A DNA stretch of 64,000 nt. It comes from Phaeoceros laevis (Eukaryota; Anthocerotophyta; Anthocerotopsida; Notothyladales). Below are positions 1-12,340 of the stretch, one piece after another. Made by a program: the position numbers and the translations under genes. Positions within the stretch are counted from its first letter, which is position 1. Each line of letters opens with the position of its first letter. The stretch covers positions 62,001-126,000 of the forward strand of contig JBNGIQ010009406.1 in NCBI GenBank assembly GCA_049999765.1, written 5' to 3'. The notes under the pieces were generated by a model. It ran no database searches, was not told the origin of the DNA, and was given only the letters and a program-made list of their open reading frames with translations.

Positions 1-130
1 AGATCTCGAAGGGATACACACCTTAAGAGTAGCTCGCAACGCAACCAGCCGACGAGATGCAGGCGATGCCGCCACCGCCGCCGCGATGCTGCCCAGTACT
101 GGGCACAAAAATGGCACAAGCAGGCTACAC
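1..130 (+). repeat. Left arm of a diverged inverted repeat
   Basis: This GC-rich stretch reappears in reverse complement at 1541-1668 with roughly ten differences over about 128 bp. The arms share the outer motif agatctcgaagggatacaca and a run of CCGCCG. The similarity stops at about 130 on this side. The arm begins at the first base of the window, so its true outer limit is unknown. No coding sense was found in it. Confidence 0.85.
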
Positions 131-1540
131 AAGAAGCACTTTTGCCAAGGGACTCAGTTGAGATTGAGCAGCTTTTGGCCATGGTGGATTCAGAATATAT
201 GTGGTCTCTGGTGACAACAATGTTAGGTGAGTTATTCAAAAACTCACTGCAGGTGGATGGTTGATTTTCATATCAAGACGAAATATTCCTGGTAACCGAC
301 CTACTTACACCTCATTTGGCTGCGTACAACTTCAAGTAAAAGTCTTGGCATTGGCCATCTTCGTTTGAGATAGCCTGCTTCCAGGAGCTTGGTCCTCAAA
401 GGGCTCGGGTAGCTTGCTTCTATCCCAGATGGCATGCCAGGGTGTAAATGTAGCTCTGGCTATGCTAGCGGAAGGAGTTGATGACAACTCCTTCAGGTTA
501 CCACATTTTTGCTTGTTTACGGTGTAGCAATAGAAAGTTGGTCGGACAGCTATGAATTTGTAAGTATCCTGGATCGTGTGCCCTAGTGAGAACCCCATCC
601 AAAGTTCCAAATTATATGGCAGCAGGGGCAAGAATAGATTGATCTGGTGACCCAGTGAGTACGACAGGCTCATCAGACACAAAAACTGCATCATTATTTA
701 CACAAAAAAAAAACTGCATGATTAGCAAGACCACAAACCTCAAAAGTTCAGGTTTGCAAAGTTTTCCTACTTCTGAATAATCTACCGAGAAAAAACTGAC
801 ATCTACCTGCCTCAGCAAATCCAACAGCTCTACAAGAACCACTCGGTGCGCTTACATCCCATTGCCTGCAGTGTATCCAGCACATGAGACTGCAATTAAG
901 ATTGTGTACGACAGGCGGAAAAGGCCGGGAAAGTGGTTCAAATTTTTTGTTTAAAGAAAATCGAAATTATAATTACACGCAACTGCTGACAGCAACGTCC
1001 ACAACGTTTCAGATACCGGCAACGTTGCAGCAACGTTTCTTATCTTTTGAAACGCGTTTCAATGTAACGAAGTTACATAAGAATTTCTAGAACCAAAGTG
1101 GAAATAGAAAGTCATTGGTCCCAGGATACCACCAGCCAGCTAGACTAGATAGAAGCTACGAAAAAGGACGTCCACTGAGACGAAGAAAACCGAAGGGAAA
1201 AAGTGCACCCACTCTATCCCCGGCCAAGAGTCTGCTATCCACTTGTGGTGCCGGATAGATAGAAAGATGGTTTTTTCGGATAGAACACCTTTGCCATCTC
1301 ATAGGCAGAGCGGTGCCGAGATATTTATGTCGGGGTATTATCGATGAGCGAATTAGCACTACCGGTAACGTAAATTTGGCTCGGAAACGAGGTTTGGAAC
1401 CTAAGCTGGAGGCTCGGGGCAGGCAGGTGGGAGGGAGGACAAGGGCTCCACAGCGGGTCATTTCTTCCTCTTCTTTCTGCTGCTGCTTCTCCTGCTCTGC
1501 GCGTTATCTTCTCCCCCCCGTCCGCGAGCCACGTCCTGGT
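131..1540. other. Spacer between inverted arms; no gene seen
   Basis: The spacer contains only short open frames with no recognisable domain or splice structure. Positions 990-1075 hold several imperfect copies of an 'aacgttt' motif. The stretch may be the inside of a fold-back element or simply the upstream region of the RING gene at 2134. Confidence 0.4.
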
Positions 1541-1668
1541 GTAGCCTGCTTGTGCTATTTTTGTCCCCGGCACTGGGCAGCATCGCGGCGGCGGTGGCGG
1601 CATCGCTTGCATCTCGTCGACTGGTCGCGTTGTGAGCTACTCTTAAGGTGTGTATCCCTTCGAGATCT
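1541..1668 (-). repeat. Right arm of a diverged inverted repeat
   Basis: This is the reverse-complement partner of 1-130. It ends at the same agatct hexamer that opens the window. It lies about 470 bp upstream of the RING gene start, so it may overlap that gene's promoter or leader. Confidence 0.85.
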
Positions 1669-2133
1669 CTGTGTTTTTTTTTGAGGGTTGGAAGGCGGGA
1701 TTCGGCGCTCAATTCTGGGGAACGCAGGGCAAGGGGTTGTGTTTTGTGCGGCGGGGCATTTTAGCGGTTCTTGGAAGTGGTGGCAGCCCTGCCTGTGAGA
1801 GAGGGGCAAGGTGTCTTGATCTGCCTGCGTGCTTGGCCAGTCTCGGCGGGTGTTGTCTCCCGCGTGCCAGCGCTGATCTGTGACGGGCGTGTCTGGCCCG
1901 GGAATTTGTGCACAGCATTCACGCAGCGGTGCGGTCTGAAGTGGCTGGGATTTGTCGGAACCGTCCGGGAAGCGGTTGTGAGAGAGACGCCGGGGGCTAC
2001 GCTGGGGGCACTGAGGGTCAGGCCTTTCAGGCAGCGGCGGCTGAGGGAAAAACGTAGCCCCGCGTTACTACAGCCTTATCTGTGGAGCTAGGTTTATGCA
2101 TGAGCGGCAGCGCTGTTGGTGTCATGTGCTAAT

Positions 2134-4495
2134 ATGGCCACGGCTAACACTCGGGTGTCTCTAACTGTTGATGTGCACACTAATCTGCGGCGATCACCGG
2201 TACCTTCTTGCAGTCCCCCGCAACACCAGCAACGGTTGGAACAGGATTTAGGGGTTCTGAGGAACGCTGCTGGCAGCTGCTCCGAGGGCAAGCACGTTCC
2301 TCAGTCTCCCAAATCAGACTCGCAGCAAGCCAAGGATGGCAGTAAGAAGAAGCGAGTAAGTGTGTAGGGCATTTTCGGATGTGTCTGGCATGTGTCTCTA
2401 TTAGCCCTTTGCGACGGAATCTCGCTAAGGTTTCAGGGCACGGATGGCACTCGGCCTGGCTGCTTTGTCGTTCCTTTCGGGCTCCCAATCTCTTAGCGTC
2501 GCCTATGTGCGAAGAGCTACTTGGTTGCACCAGGAAGTTGTGATGCACAGGGTCTAGGGTCTCGCTTATTACGCAGTTTCTCGGTCCTGATTTATAATTC
2601 CGACTCACGTACCGCCTATATGTGCGTACTGGCCCCTACAGGTCAATAGGACAGCCACTGCCAAGTTGAAGCAGAGCAAGCTTGGTGTGCGGCGTGACCA
2701 GTGGCTGGCTCAAGGCAAGCTTGGATGCATCTCTTTTCGTTGGCATGTGAACGTCACTGTTCTCCAGGCTTAGCCTAAATTCTTCCTTGTCTCCTGTGCA
2801 GTTGCAGGGAAGCAAGGAAAATCGGACCCGCCTGAATCTCCTCGTGACCCGTATTTGAAGGATTCGATAGTGGGGACATGCGATAGCAGTGGTCAAGAGG
2901 TTATGCAGAAGTTTGCCGGTGAAGAGAGTGGAAAAGCATGCATTGAGGATGGTTTCAGCTCAGAAGAAAGTGAAAACGAGTCTTCAGTGACAGTTGCAGA
3001 GCTTTGTTGCCAATCGGAGAACAAACTCGAAGATTTGAAGGCTGCTTTCCCGAAAGTGCGTCAAAAGGGTTTGGAGCGTCAGGTTTGGAGGGAGTTGTAC
3101 GTATCAGAATCTTCTGCGATGCCGAAATCAAGCTCAAACCATAGTAAGCCCAAGGTGGGCAAGCCTGAAAAGCATCCCAACTCGGGAGGAAGGCGGGGTA
3201 ATTTATCTGCATCAAGGGGTGAGCACAGCACTTGTTCTGAATTGGATAATGGTGCATCCTATGGTGAGCATGCCGACCGCAATCGCAACCAGCAAAGTGA
3301 GTTAGATGAGGCACTTGCAGGTTTGTGTGGTCTGTCGGTCAGTTCTCACTCTGCACCTGTCCGGGGTCGGGACACTGGACATCACAAGGGGAGTGGTGAC
3401 CCTAGGGGAAGGTTGACAGGAGACCGGAGTGTCACGAGATCGAAGACCAGCACCAGAGATGTGGACTCAACGCCTCAAACTGTTGGTTCGGGTGACAATG
3501 ATACGTCCAGGAGAAAAGGAGGCAACAGGAAGCAGTCTGCATCAGCTCCTGTGCCTACTGCAGCTTCTGCACCATCTACCGTTGAAGGGGATAGACGAAG
3601 GAAAAGTGGATCAAGACCCCCGGCGGCAGAAGACCATGGAGTAAGCTGTAGTCCAGCTGATGAGGAGGTCTTGACTGCTCATCCAACTGGCACAGAGAAG
3701 AAAGCAGTGGCAGCATCTGAACGATCTCATTCCGCAGAAAGAGTGTCAGTGGATGAGGAGGCTTCTGGGGGGACAAATGAGTTGAAGCAAGTGGGCAACG
3801 AGGGTACTGCATGGTCTAGCAGCGATGGGGGAAGTACTTCTCACTCTGGAAGGAGCTCAGGTTCCTCCAGCAGTAGTTATGCTGGTAGTGGTAGTGAGGA
3901 AGACAATGACGAACAACGTGATCCTGAAGATGATTGGGAGACTGCTGCAGACGCTTTATACACGCATTCTATGTACAGAAACAATGGAGAAGGCAAAGGG
4001 AAGGGGTATAAGGGAGATTCTCTGGGTGGAAAAGATACTTTGGATAAGAAGACCAATGGATTTTCAAGCTCAGAGCTGCAACATGGAAGTGTGTTGAAGC
4101 CCGAGTACAAGTATAAAGCCAATGGATTTGGGGGCAGGATGAGAGGCAATGGGGGCCGTGCTTGGCGTCCTGATGATGTGTCCCGTCCACCCACCTTGCC
4201 ACGACTGACAAAGCAGCATAGCTACCCAATGCAGTCGGCACATGGTGTTTGGGGTCCTGTCCATGGCAACATGTGGGGACCTCCAGCCACTCCGTCATAC
4301 TGCCCAATCTGCACGGAGGAATTGGATATGACAGACTCTTCATTCGTACCATGTTCCTGTGGATTTCGGCTGTGCCTCTTCTGCCATCACAGGATCGCCT
4401 CAGATGATGGAAGGTGCCCGGGCTGTAGGAAAGCATACAATTCGGATGTGGCGATGAAGCTGTCTCGTGCTGCCAGCCTGTGGTTGCGGGCCTAG
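2134..4495 (+). CDS. NOT4-type RING finger protein (CCR4-NOT subunit 4-like)
   Basis: The gene has three exons, about 2134-2355, 2642-2714 and 2802-4495. The second intron starts with GC rather than GT, and the frame continues cleanly across it. The N-terminus carries a basic KKR motif followed by KLKQSKLGVRRDQWLAQ, the conserved start of plant relatives. The middle is long, Ser/Gly/Asp-rich and low in complexity. The last ~60 residues form a C4C4-like RING with CPIC, PCSCGFRLCLFCHHRI and GRCPGCRKAY, the CNOT4 pattern. In animals and yeast such RINGs act as E3 ubiquitin ligases in the CCR4-NOT complex. The RRM that follows the RING in true NOT4 is absent, as in the plant C-terminal-RING subfamily. 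Function beyond E3 activity is inferred. The start used is the first in-frame ATG. Confidence 0.88.
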
Positions 4496-5551
4496 GCGTT
4501 CTAGGCCCATTTTGCTTGTATGTTCCCATGAAGGCTACGTAACTGGAGGACGAAAAAGTGTTCAGTGGTACCAGTAATTACTCTATTTATGCGGGCTCGA
4601 CATTTTTTTTGCTGAGACGAGGGTAAGCAGATCAGACTTGGGGATGATTTAATGTAAACGACCTGTTTGACCTTCGAATCAGGGGCCTGTCTCTGCGAGT
4701 CGCTCCTCGATGGTGCCTTGTGTCTGCAGTGTCCTGCAACTTCCTTGTCGCCCAACAAACTAGATAGTCTACCAACAGCCATCCGTATCGCAGAATCGAA
4801 GCCAACACCTCACAGGATGTCGGATGAAGCGTTTTTTAGCCTTGACAGGAGCTACGGAAAGCTCGTCTGCTACGCGGTCGTGTGCGGCAGGAATCCGCAG
4901 GATGGGACTCGCTCCTGCCTCGTCCCTGACGCCACGGGGATCGGAATGTACAGTACTGAAGGATTTTGTTCTCTCCCCAGAAAACAGGCTTTGCCGACGG
5001 AGAGAGTTTGGAACTTCAATAGACCTAATTTGCTTCAAAATTCAAATGGGAGAAGTTTGAACAGGGGCCAAGCAAGCAAGGCAAGAATTGCGGGCGGCGG
5101 GACCGGGGTGTGACGACAAGGGCTGCTGCTATTCGCTGCGCGTGGAGCGGGTCACAGGGAGCATTTGCTTGGAGCGAGGATGTGGTATCCGGCAGCGTCG
5201 GGTTGCGTGTCCATAGGCTGGAAGAACGACTTATAGCTCCCTCCCCAACGGAGTGCCGAGGTCATCAATCAGCGCCTCTGCCTTGATGGCGGGAAGCAGT
5301 AGTCGTATCGAGACTCTTGAGGCGCGCTGAATCAGCCCGAGCGTGGCAACAATTCAACTTGAAAGATGCAGGAAGTTGGACAATCTACAGAGAGGGAATG
5401 AGCATGGGTGAGCAGAAGTGTGGTGCCAGTGAGTCACAGAGGCAGGTGTGGTGGGATGGAGAAGGAGTGTAGAAGTTTGGAGGTTCCAGGCAAGTCCTAA
5501 TGCGGCCTTGTGGTGCAAGTGATCGTGGCCGGCCCCCAAGGAGTCTTTTGA
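4496..5551. other. Intergenic stretch; nothing assignable
   Basis: An open frame of about 148 codons at 4667-5113 (+) shows no domain and looks like chance. The first part should hold the 3' UTR of the RING gene. Confidence 0.4.
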
Positions 5552-7669
5552 ATGGAACAGTGGAAGCTCATGCTGGAGGCGCACAATTGCGGGCTTCTCC
5601 GCTCCAGCGTCTTATGGAAGCATAGCAGGGTAAATGTAGGTGATCACGAGGAGGCTCTGTGCCGGCAGCGAAACAGCAGAGAAGAGGGAGCCAGAAAGAG
5701 CGTGGTGACCCTGTACAACGTGCTGAAGCACCGCGTGCAGCAGGTTGCCCACGCTGCGCATGCCCAGATGTCACCCGCCCGCAGGAACCCTGGCAGGGTG
5801 ACTTTACCGCAAACCGCTGCTCCCCCTCCTCGGCAGGTTGGTTTCAGTGTATTCGGTTCGTGGTTGGGTGAATTGCTTCCAGCTTCAGCAGGGGCCTGAA
5901 CATTCAAGAAATTTATTCTTTTACGTCCTGTATGCGCAGATGGAAGAAGCCACCACAAGCAATGGGTCCGGTGGGCGCTGTCCCATTGCTTCCAGTACTT
6001 TGCAGCACCATATTTCTCCCAGTGGGCTGCAGCAGCCTCTTCAGGTGACTGAAATGAAGCAGGCAGGTCAGACCCATGTTTCTCCGCCGTCGGTGAACTC
6101 GAGGCCTGCAGAATCACCGGAAGAAGATGGGCACGCTCCGTCGCTGTCAGACTTCTACAGCATAGACTGGACTCCCAAGGAGTTCTATGTAAAATTCAGG
6201 CAGCAAGTCAACGGGTATCAAGTTGCGGCCAATCTTCAGGTAACTGCCTTCTCTCCACTTGCACATTTTGCTTCTGCACATGTCTTTCAATGTATACAAA
6301 CTCTGTTCGAGTCAATGTGGTTGATGATAGTTGATTAGCCAACAAAACCAAGTCCTTGAGATGCAGAATCCTCTATCCCTAAGCCGTAAAAGCATGCAGT
6401 AATTGAGTAGAGTAGAGTAGTTGAGTTGATCAGTCAGGTTCAGTCAAGTCAATCTGCAGTGCTAGATACAAAGAATGGCTATGGCCCCTAAAGTGCACGC
6501 CTGCATCACCGTTGATAGAGATGATAAAAGAGATGGACCATCACTGTTGATTTTTTGTCCTATTCACCAGGTGGTTCGGTAGATTTGGATGGTATAAATG
6601 ACACTAAAGTAGCACAAGTAGGCGTCTGCCTGAATTTTCGTCCTGATGAAGTGCTCATTATGCAGATTCAACATTGGGAAAAAGCAGGCCTTTGTAGCAG
6701 CTCGCCATATCAAGTGTCCCTCTTTGGCTATCAGGTCATTTTGATCTCATATATTGCATCTCTCGGTGTCAAGAGTCCTTTAGACCACACCTTGAATACT
6801 TGTTGCAGCTTGGCTACCAAAATTTCCATTCTGCCAGGTCATCCGTGTTAACATGGAACCTGGGAGAGTGCTTCTTTCTTTAGGAGAGAAGTGGATTGAA
6901 AACATTCCCTAGTCAAAGATGATGACATACCTGTACAATCTGCCATTCCACTTCTTAGCTCTAGTATCAGATTCATGCGAACGAACTTGCCATTTTGCAA
7001 ACATGGACATGCTGCTCAATGTTGTATTAACCAGCACGTACCAGTTTGATGGTGTGCAGGCTCATGGATGCAATACCAAGCTCGTCCTTAAACCACTTGG
7101 AGAGGACCGACTGTGGAAAGTCATTTGTGAGCCAAAGCAGCATGACGTTAGGTTTCTGACAAAAAAAATGTCCATTGGTCCTCTGTTCAACCTACAGGTC
7201 AACGCACTTCCATCTCTGAGCTGTGCAAGTGGGTGCATCCATATTGGATGCCAGCTTTTTTACTGACAGCGTCCTACTCTTTGTCATCCAGCTAGGTGTT
7301 GGACACGATTATCAGAACAACGTAACTGGCTGGAAATGGAAGCTCACAACCTCTTTAGGAGGTTCAAGCGTCTCACAAATCCAGCACAAAACCCTCTTTC
7401 CAATCTGTCCGGGTTTTGATGTACGATTTGTGTGGAATGCTGAATACCAACTCCCAGCTGTGCATGGGTGAGGAAATCTGAGAACAAATTTTGGGTGAAA
7501 TTCCTGATTGGGTGCTTGCCGGCCATGATATTCGTCCTGACATATTCCTCTTGACATATTCCTCGTCTGCAGGGGTCTAGGCAGCGGTGAACCTGAGGTG
7601 GGTATGGATTTTGGACATCTGTACGCGTCGCTGGAGAAGCTTGAGGCCATAGTGACACGATGCAGCTGA
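5552..7669 (+). CDS. Conserved plant protein of unknown function
   Basis: The exons are about 5552-5836, 5940-6239, 7060-7197, 7292-7467 and 7573-7669. All junctions checked keep frame, and the stop at 7667-7669 is clear. The N-terminus is basic and possibly helical. The body starts with LSDFYSIDWTPKEFYVKF, then KLVLKPLGEDRLWKVI, PIGPLFNLQ-like and GHDYQNNVTGWKWKLTTSL segments, and ends in GMDFGHLYASLEKLEAIVTR. The alternating pattern of Trp, Gly and charged residues suggests a beta-rich domain. I recall similar plant proteins annotated only as DUFs, so no function is assigned. A short exon may be missing between 6240 and 7059, since the join NLQ-AHGC looks shorter than expected. The initiator ATG at 5552 is the least certain point. 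Confidence 0.7.
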
Positions 7670-8184
7670 TGCATTGTGACCAACGTGGTCAACTGCTTTC
7701 GCTATTCACGACTCCTGGCCGAGGCAAAAGCATACTCAGCTTCCCTGTAACTCGCTTTTATTCTTAAAACTGCTATGGAGTCAGGGTTGTGATCAGCGAA
7801 AGTGCGGTGACTTAGTGAGAGGTTAAGTTTGTTTCTATATGCGAGTTCAGGAGTACAAGTCAAAGGCACTGACCTCAGAACTGTAAATGAGGTTATGATC
7901 TCTGCTGTCATGTGGCTTAGCCGACTTCGTTAGCTATCGACCTGGATTGTTACCTGCATCCACTGATACAGAGGCTTTCTATCTTTCACTTGCACCATAA
8001 AACCCAGAATTTGGGCTTTGTACCAAACTTTGCGTGCTATACGAAGCAACCAATTGATGATAGACATTGTGCTCCGCGCAATACCGAGAGTGTTACCATT
8101 CCTCGCATTCTCATTGATGGCAAAATTTGTCAGTTCTAAAGAAAGAACAAAATGTAGATGTGTAGAGCTTAATAAGTATCTCCT
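7670..8184. other. Shared 3' region of convergent genes
   Basis: The stretch lies between two genes pointing at each other and contains only short frames. It should hold both 3' UTRs. Nothing else is visible. Confidence 0.5.
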
Positions 8185-9473
<1,289 letters not shown>

Positions 9474-9776
9474 GCTGGCACACAGACAAACTCTCAGCTT
9501 CTGAGCACAAGGAGCCCAGGAAACGTAGAAATCCGACAACGCACAACAACTCACTTTTCAGCACAGCAACACCCACCAAAATTCAGCAAGCCACCAGAAA
9601 ACTCAGCATTCCGGATTGCAATCCACAAACACACCACCCACGCAAGTGCCTACCTTCCGAGCTGGAAAGGGTTGTTTCGAGGATCTGGATTTCCTCACGA
9701 GACCGCAGGGTGCACGCGAAGCGTCCCGGGTTGAAAGGAGTGTTTTAGGGGAGGACGCCAACCAAGTAGCGCACGT

Positions 9777-9804
9777 AAAACCCTAAGGTTCAGCTGTTAG
9801 GGTT
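9777..9804 (-). promoter_or_regulatory. Telo-box pair upstream of RPL7
   Basis: The sequence aaaaccctaa (9777-9786) and its reverse form ttagggtt (9797-9804) lie about 305-330 bp upstream of the RPL7 start. AAACCCTA telo-boxes are known promoter elements of plant ribosomal protein and other translation genes. The role here is inferred from motif and position only. Confidence 0.6.
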
Positions 9805-10664
9805 CTCTCAGCAACAGAGAGCGAAACAATGACGAGATTACGATCAACTAACACGTCGATTGAGAAGTGCGTGTCCTTTGCAGTCTTATTGATTAGGGAA
9901 AGTCATGTGGATCGAGGACTATTAACAAGAAGCGAACTTGGCGTGAGGTACTCATTGACTTGGAGCATGGTCCCAATTGCTGCGATGTGAAAAGCTTAAC
10001 CGATCCTTCGACAGCGGGAGCCGACTGGTGGAGAGAGGAAAAACTGCTGAATGTACGAGTTGTTGAGCCTAACCTGCAAGTTTGTGGTCATGGGTTCCGG
10101 TATAACGCACATCCTTGTCAGGCTTTCCGGTGCAAGTTGCGAAGAGACCAGGAGGTCAGGGAATTAGCCTCTACATAGCGAACATTTTGAGGAGCAAGTG
10201 ACTATGAGCACCGAAAAGTTAGAACCTGACACGAAACCTGTGAAAGGGGCAAGAAAAAAGTTCCATGGTCCATCTGCAGTGTGTGTGTAGGACTTGAAAG
10301 AGCTGTAGGCTGATGGAACAGGAGTGCTGGCATGCCAGATCCGAACGGGAGATGCTGGATATTAGATCGAAGATTGCCCCATTCTGGTTGACTTTAACTT
10401 CAGGGAGGTTAGCCCTGGTTTCAAGTTTGCAAGCAGCTTGTGGAAGGCATCCATGCCTGTGTGGAAGCACTCCGTCATGTTTCATGTATTGCAAAGTCAG
10501 ACATTAGTCAACGGGCAGTGCATTCCCACAAACACGGGTTGGCATGTGGCCAGAATGTATTCCCCCTGCTGCGCTTGTTTTCCTCCAGGCCTCGACTGTT
10601 TTCAGTTTGTTTCGGGTCCTTGTGCCCAAGGCTGAGGAAGGATGACTACGCTGTGGTGGAGCAT
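9805..10664. other. Intergenic stretch; nothing assignable
   Basis: Only short overlapping frames without domains are seen. The right end should contain the 3' UTR of the minus-strand methyltransferase gene. Confidence 0.4.
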
Positions 10665-11795
10665 TCACACGCTCTCAGTTGGGACATTGTTACCCGGCCT
10701 GCCCACCAGAACATGGCTGATCCCTACGACTCCTGCGCCTGCATTTGGCAGAGCCAGGAGGGAAGTGGTGTAGCCCTCCTCGCGGGAGGCTTCTTGCCTG
10801 TCGAGCTCCACTAAAACTTTGCACAGGGTGTGGAGCTGGCTTGAAGCCTTCTCGTGATCGTAGCTGCTCCAGTCTGCTGCTCTGGCAAGCAATCCGAACT
10901 CCTGTACGGAGATGGAGGAACGAAGCCAGCGGGACCTAGGGTAAACCAGCTGCGGGCTGGCTCCCCTGCACGTCAATTGCAGCTTCCCCACGCAGCAGGG
11001 AGACATGATGTAGGCAGACCGCCTGGCCAGAGCCTGCACCAAAGCCATGTCTGTGGCAGACCCGCAAGCGTGCAAGGCTACACAGGCCTGAAACGGTTGC
11101 ACGAAATCCTCTATCCTCCCGCAACACGCTCTCACGTTGCGCAAGCCGGCCTCCCTAGCCCGCCACTGCAGCAAGTCCACACTCTTCTGCTTGAAATCGA
11201 GCCCCAGAAACACCAGCTTAGGGAAGATGGCAGCTAAGGGTAATGTCAGAGCCCCAGAGCCGCACCCGAAGTCCACCACCACGGATTCCGGCTGCAACTG
11301 GAACGAGTCCAGAACCCTGGCAATGCTGCTCACTTGCCACTTCTTCCGGTCTCCTCGCTCCATATGCCCGTGCCCTGATGCCGCATCATCGCTGCGGCCC
11401 CTCTTGTACCCGCCTCCACGGACAGGATCTGCTGTAGCTGGTAAGGCTTGCCAGTCGATGTCCAGTCCGGAGGAGTCCGGAAACTGGTGCACTGCGGAAA
11501 ATGGCCACCATTCCGACGAGTCTGCTCCTGCCTTCTGCTGGAGGTGCAGATGATGCTCGGTCGTGGGAGCTTGGAAGTGCAGTTGCGAAGGCGGCCGAGG
11601 GATGCTGAGAAAAACAGCAAGGAGGCGATCCACTTGCAGCTGCTCCCTGCTAGGCCCCTTTTTGCTCCTGAATCTGTCCCGGCGTGCCCGTGAATGGAGC
11701 GTGTTGCAGGCTGATTCAACTGGCTGTTGACGAGCAGAGATCACTATGTCTTCCAAATCCCAGGAGGATCCCAGCCAAGAGCTACAATGGACCAT
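10665..11795 (-). CDS. GSTCD-like SAM-dependent methyltransferase
   Basis: This is a single-exon frame of 376 codons. Residues ~175-260 contain a Rossmann methyltransferase core with motif I VVDFGCGSGALTLPLA, an acidic strand end in FLGLDFKQKS, and the family signatures CVALHACGSATDMAL and AYIMSPCCVGKL. This CHACG-SPCC pattern is that of the methyltransferase domain found in GSTCD and METTL25-type proteins. The N-terminal ~140 residues are low in complexity with no clear GST fold. The substrate is unknown. The ATG at 11795 is the first in the open frame. The gene is divergent from the hydrolase-like gene at 12341, with about 545 bp between them. Confidence 0.85.
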   Translation of the reverse strand: MVHCSSWLGSSWDLEDIVISARQQPVESACNTLHSRARRDRFRSKKGPSREQLQVDRLLAVFLSIPRPPSQLHFQAPTTEHHLHLQQKAGADSSEWWPFSAVHQFPDSSGLDIDWQALPATADPVRGGGYKRGRSDDAASGHGHMERGDRKKWQVSSIARVLDSFQLQPESVVVDFGCGSGALTLPLAAIFPKLVFLGLDFKQKSVDLLQWRAREAGLRNVRACCGRIEDFVQPFQACVALHACGSATDMALVQALARRSAYIMSPCCVGKLQLTCRGASPQLVYPRSRWLRSSISVQEFGLLARAADWSSYDHEKASSQLHTLCKVLVELDRQEASREEGYTTSLLALPNAGAGVVGISHVLVGRPGNNVPTESV

Positions 11796-12340
11796 CTTCG
11801 ACGCTCATAAGCTGAGGATGTTACAACAAGTCAGGGTTTGGTTAACTTTGACAATAGATGGGAAGCAAGCAAATATATGCCATGTTGAGGGAAAGACACT
11901 ACGTTCGGTAAGGGAAGATTGGCAAGGATCGGCAAAGGAACCGACAAGCTTGGATTCAGGATCTGAAGAAACCGATTTTTGCTTGCTTGCTCATTCCATC
12001 TGAGAACACTAAACGGCCTCCGTTTGAACAGATGAAGCTTCTCTGATGCTCCGCAAAAAGCTGACGGTGCCTGACGAAGTAGACTAAATAGACTAATGCT
12101 CTCGAAAAGAAAAATAGAGGCTGGAAGATATGCTCTTGACCAGATTCGAGGAAGGAGGGATTCGAGAAGTCTCTCCTCACATGGCGACCACTGATATGTC
12201 GGCATCACGTAGGAAGGCTGTGTCGATGTGAAGGAACCCTGCAGCACCCCGTCCACCTTCGCGCAGTCTGATACAAGTTTCATCAGGGGCTCCCCCCAAG
12301 TTTAACTTTCCGAGCTGTGTCTGCTGCTGCTGTTGCTGCG
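11796..12340. other. Divergent promoter region
   Basis: The interval separates a minus-strand and a plus-strand gene, so it should hold both promoters. No convincing coding frame or motif was found. A CTGCTGCTGCTGTTGCTGC run sits just before the start at 12341. Confidence 0.45.

Noticed and set aside
332-842. Overlapping minus-strand open frames near the left edge
   Set aside because: They overlap in different phases, lack domains and have no splice logic.
4667-5113. 148-codon plus-strand frame downstream of the RING gene
   Set aside because: No domain, overlapping frames of similar size on the other strand, position in a likely 3' UTR or intergenic zone.
10440-10814. Plus-strand frame overlapping the end of the methyltransferase gene
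   Set aside because: Antisense shadow of a real gene at its right half, no domain at its left half.
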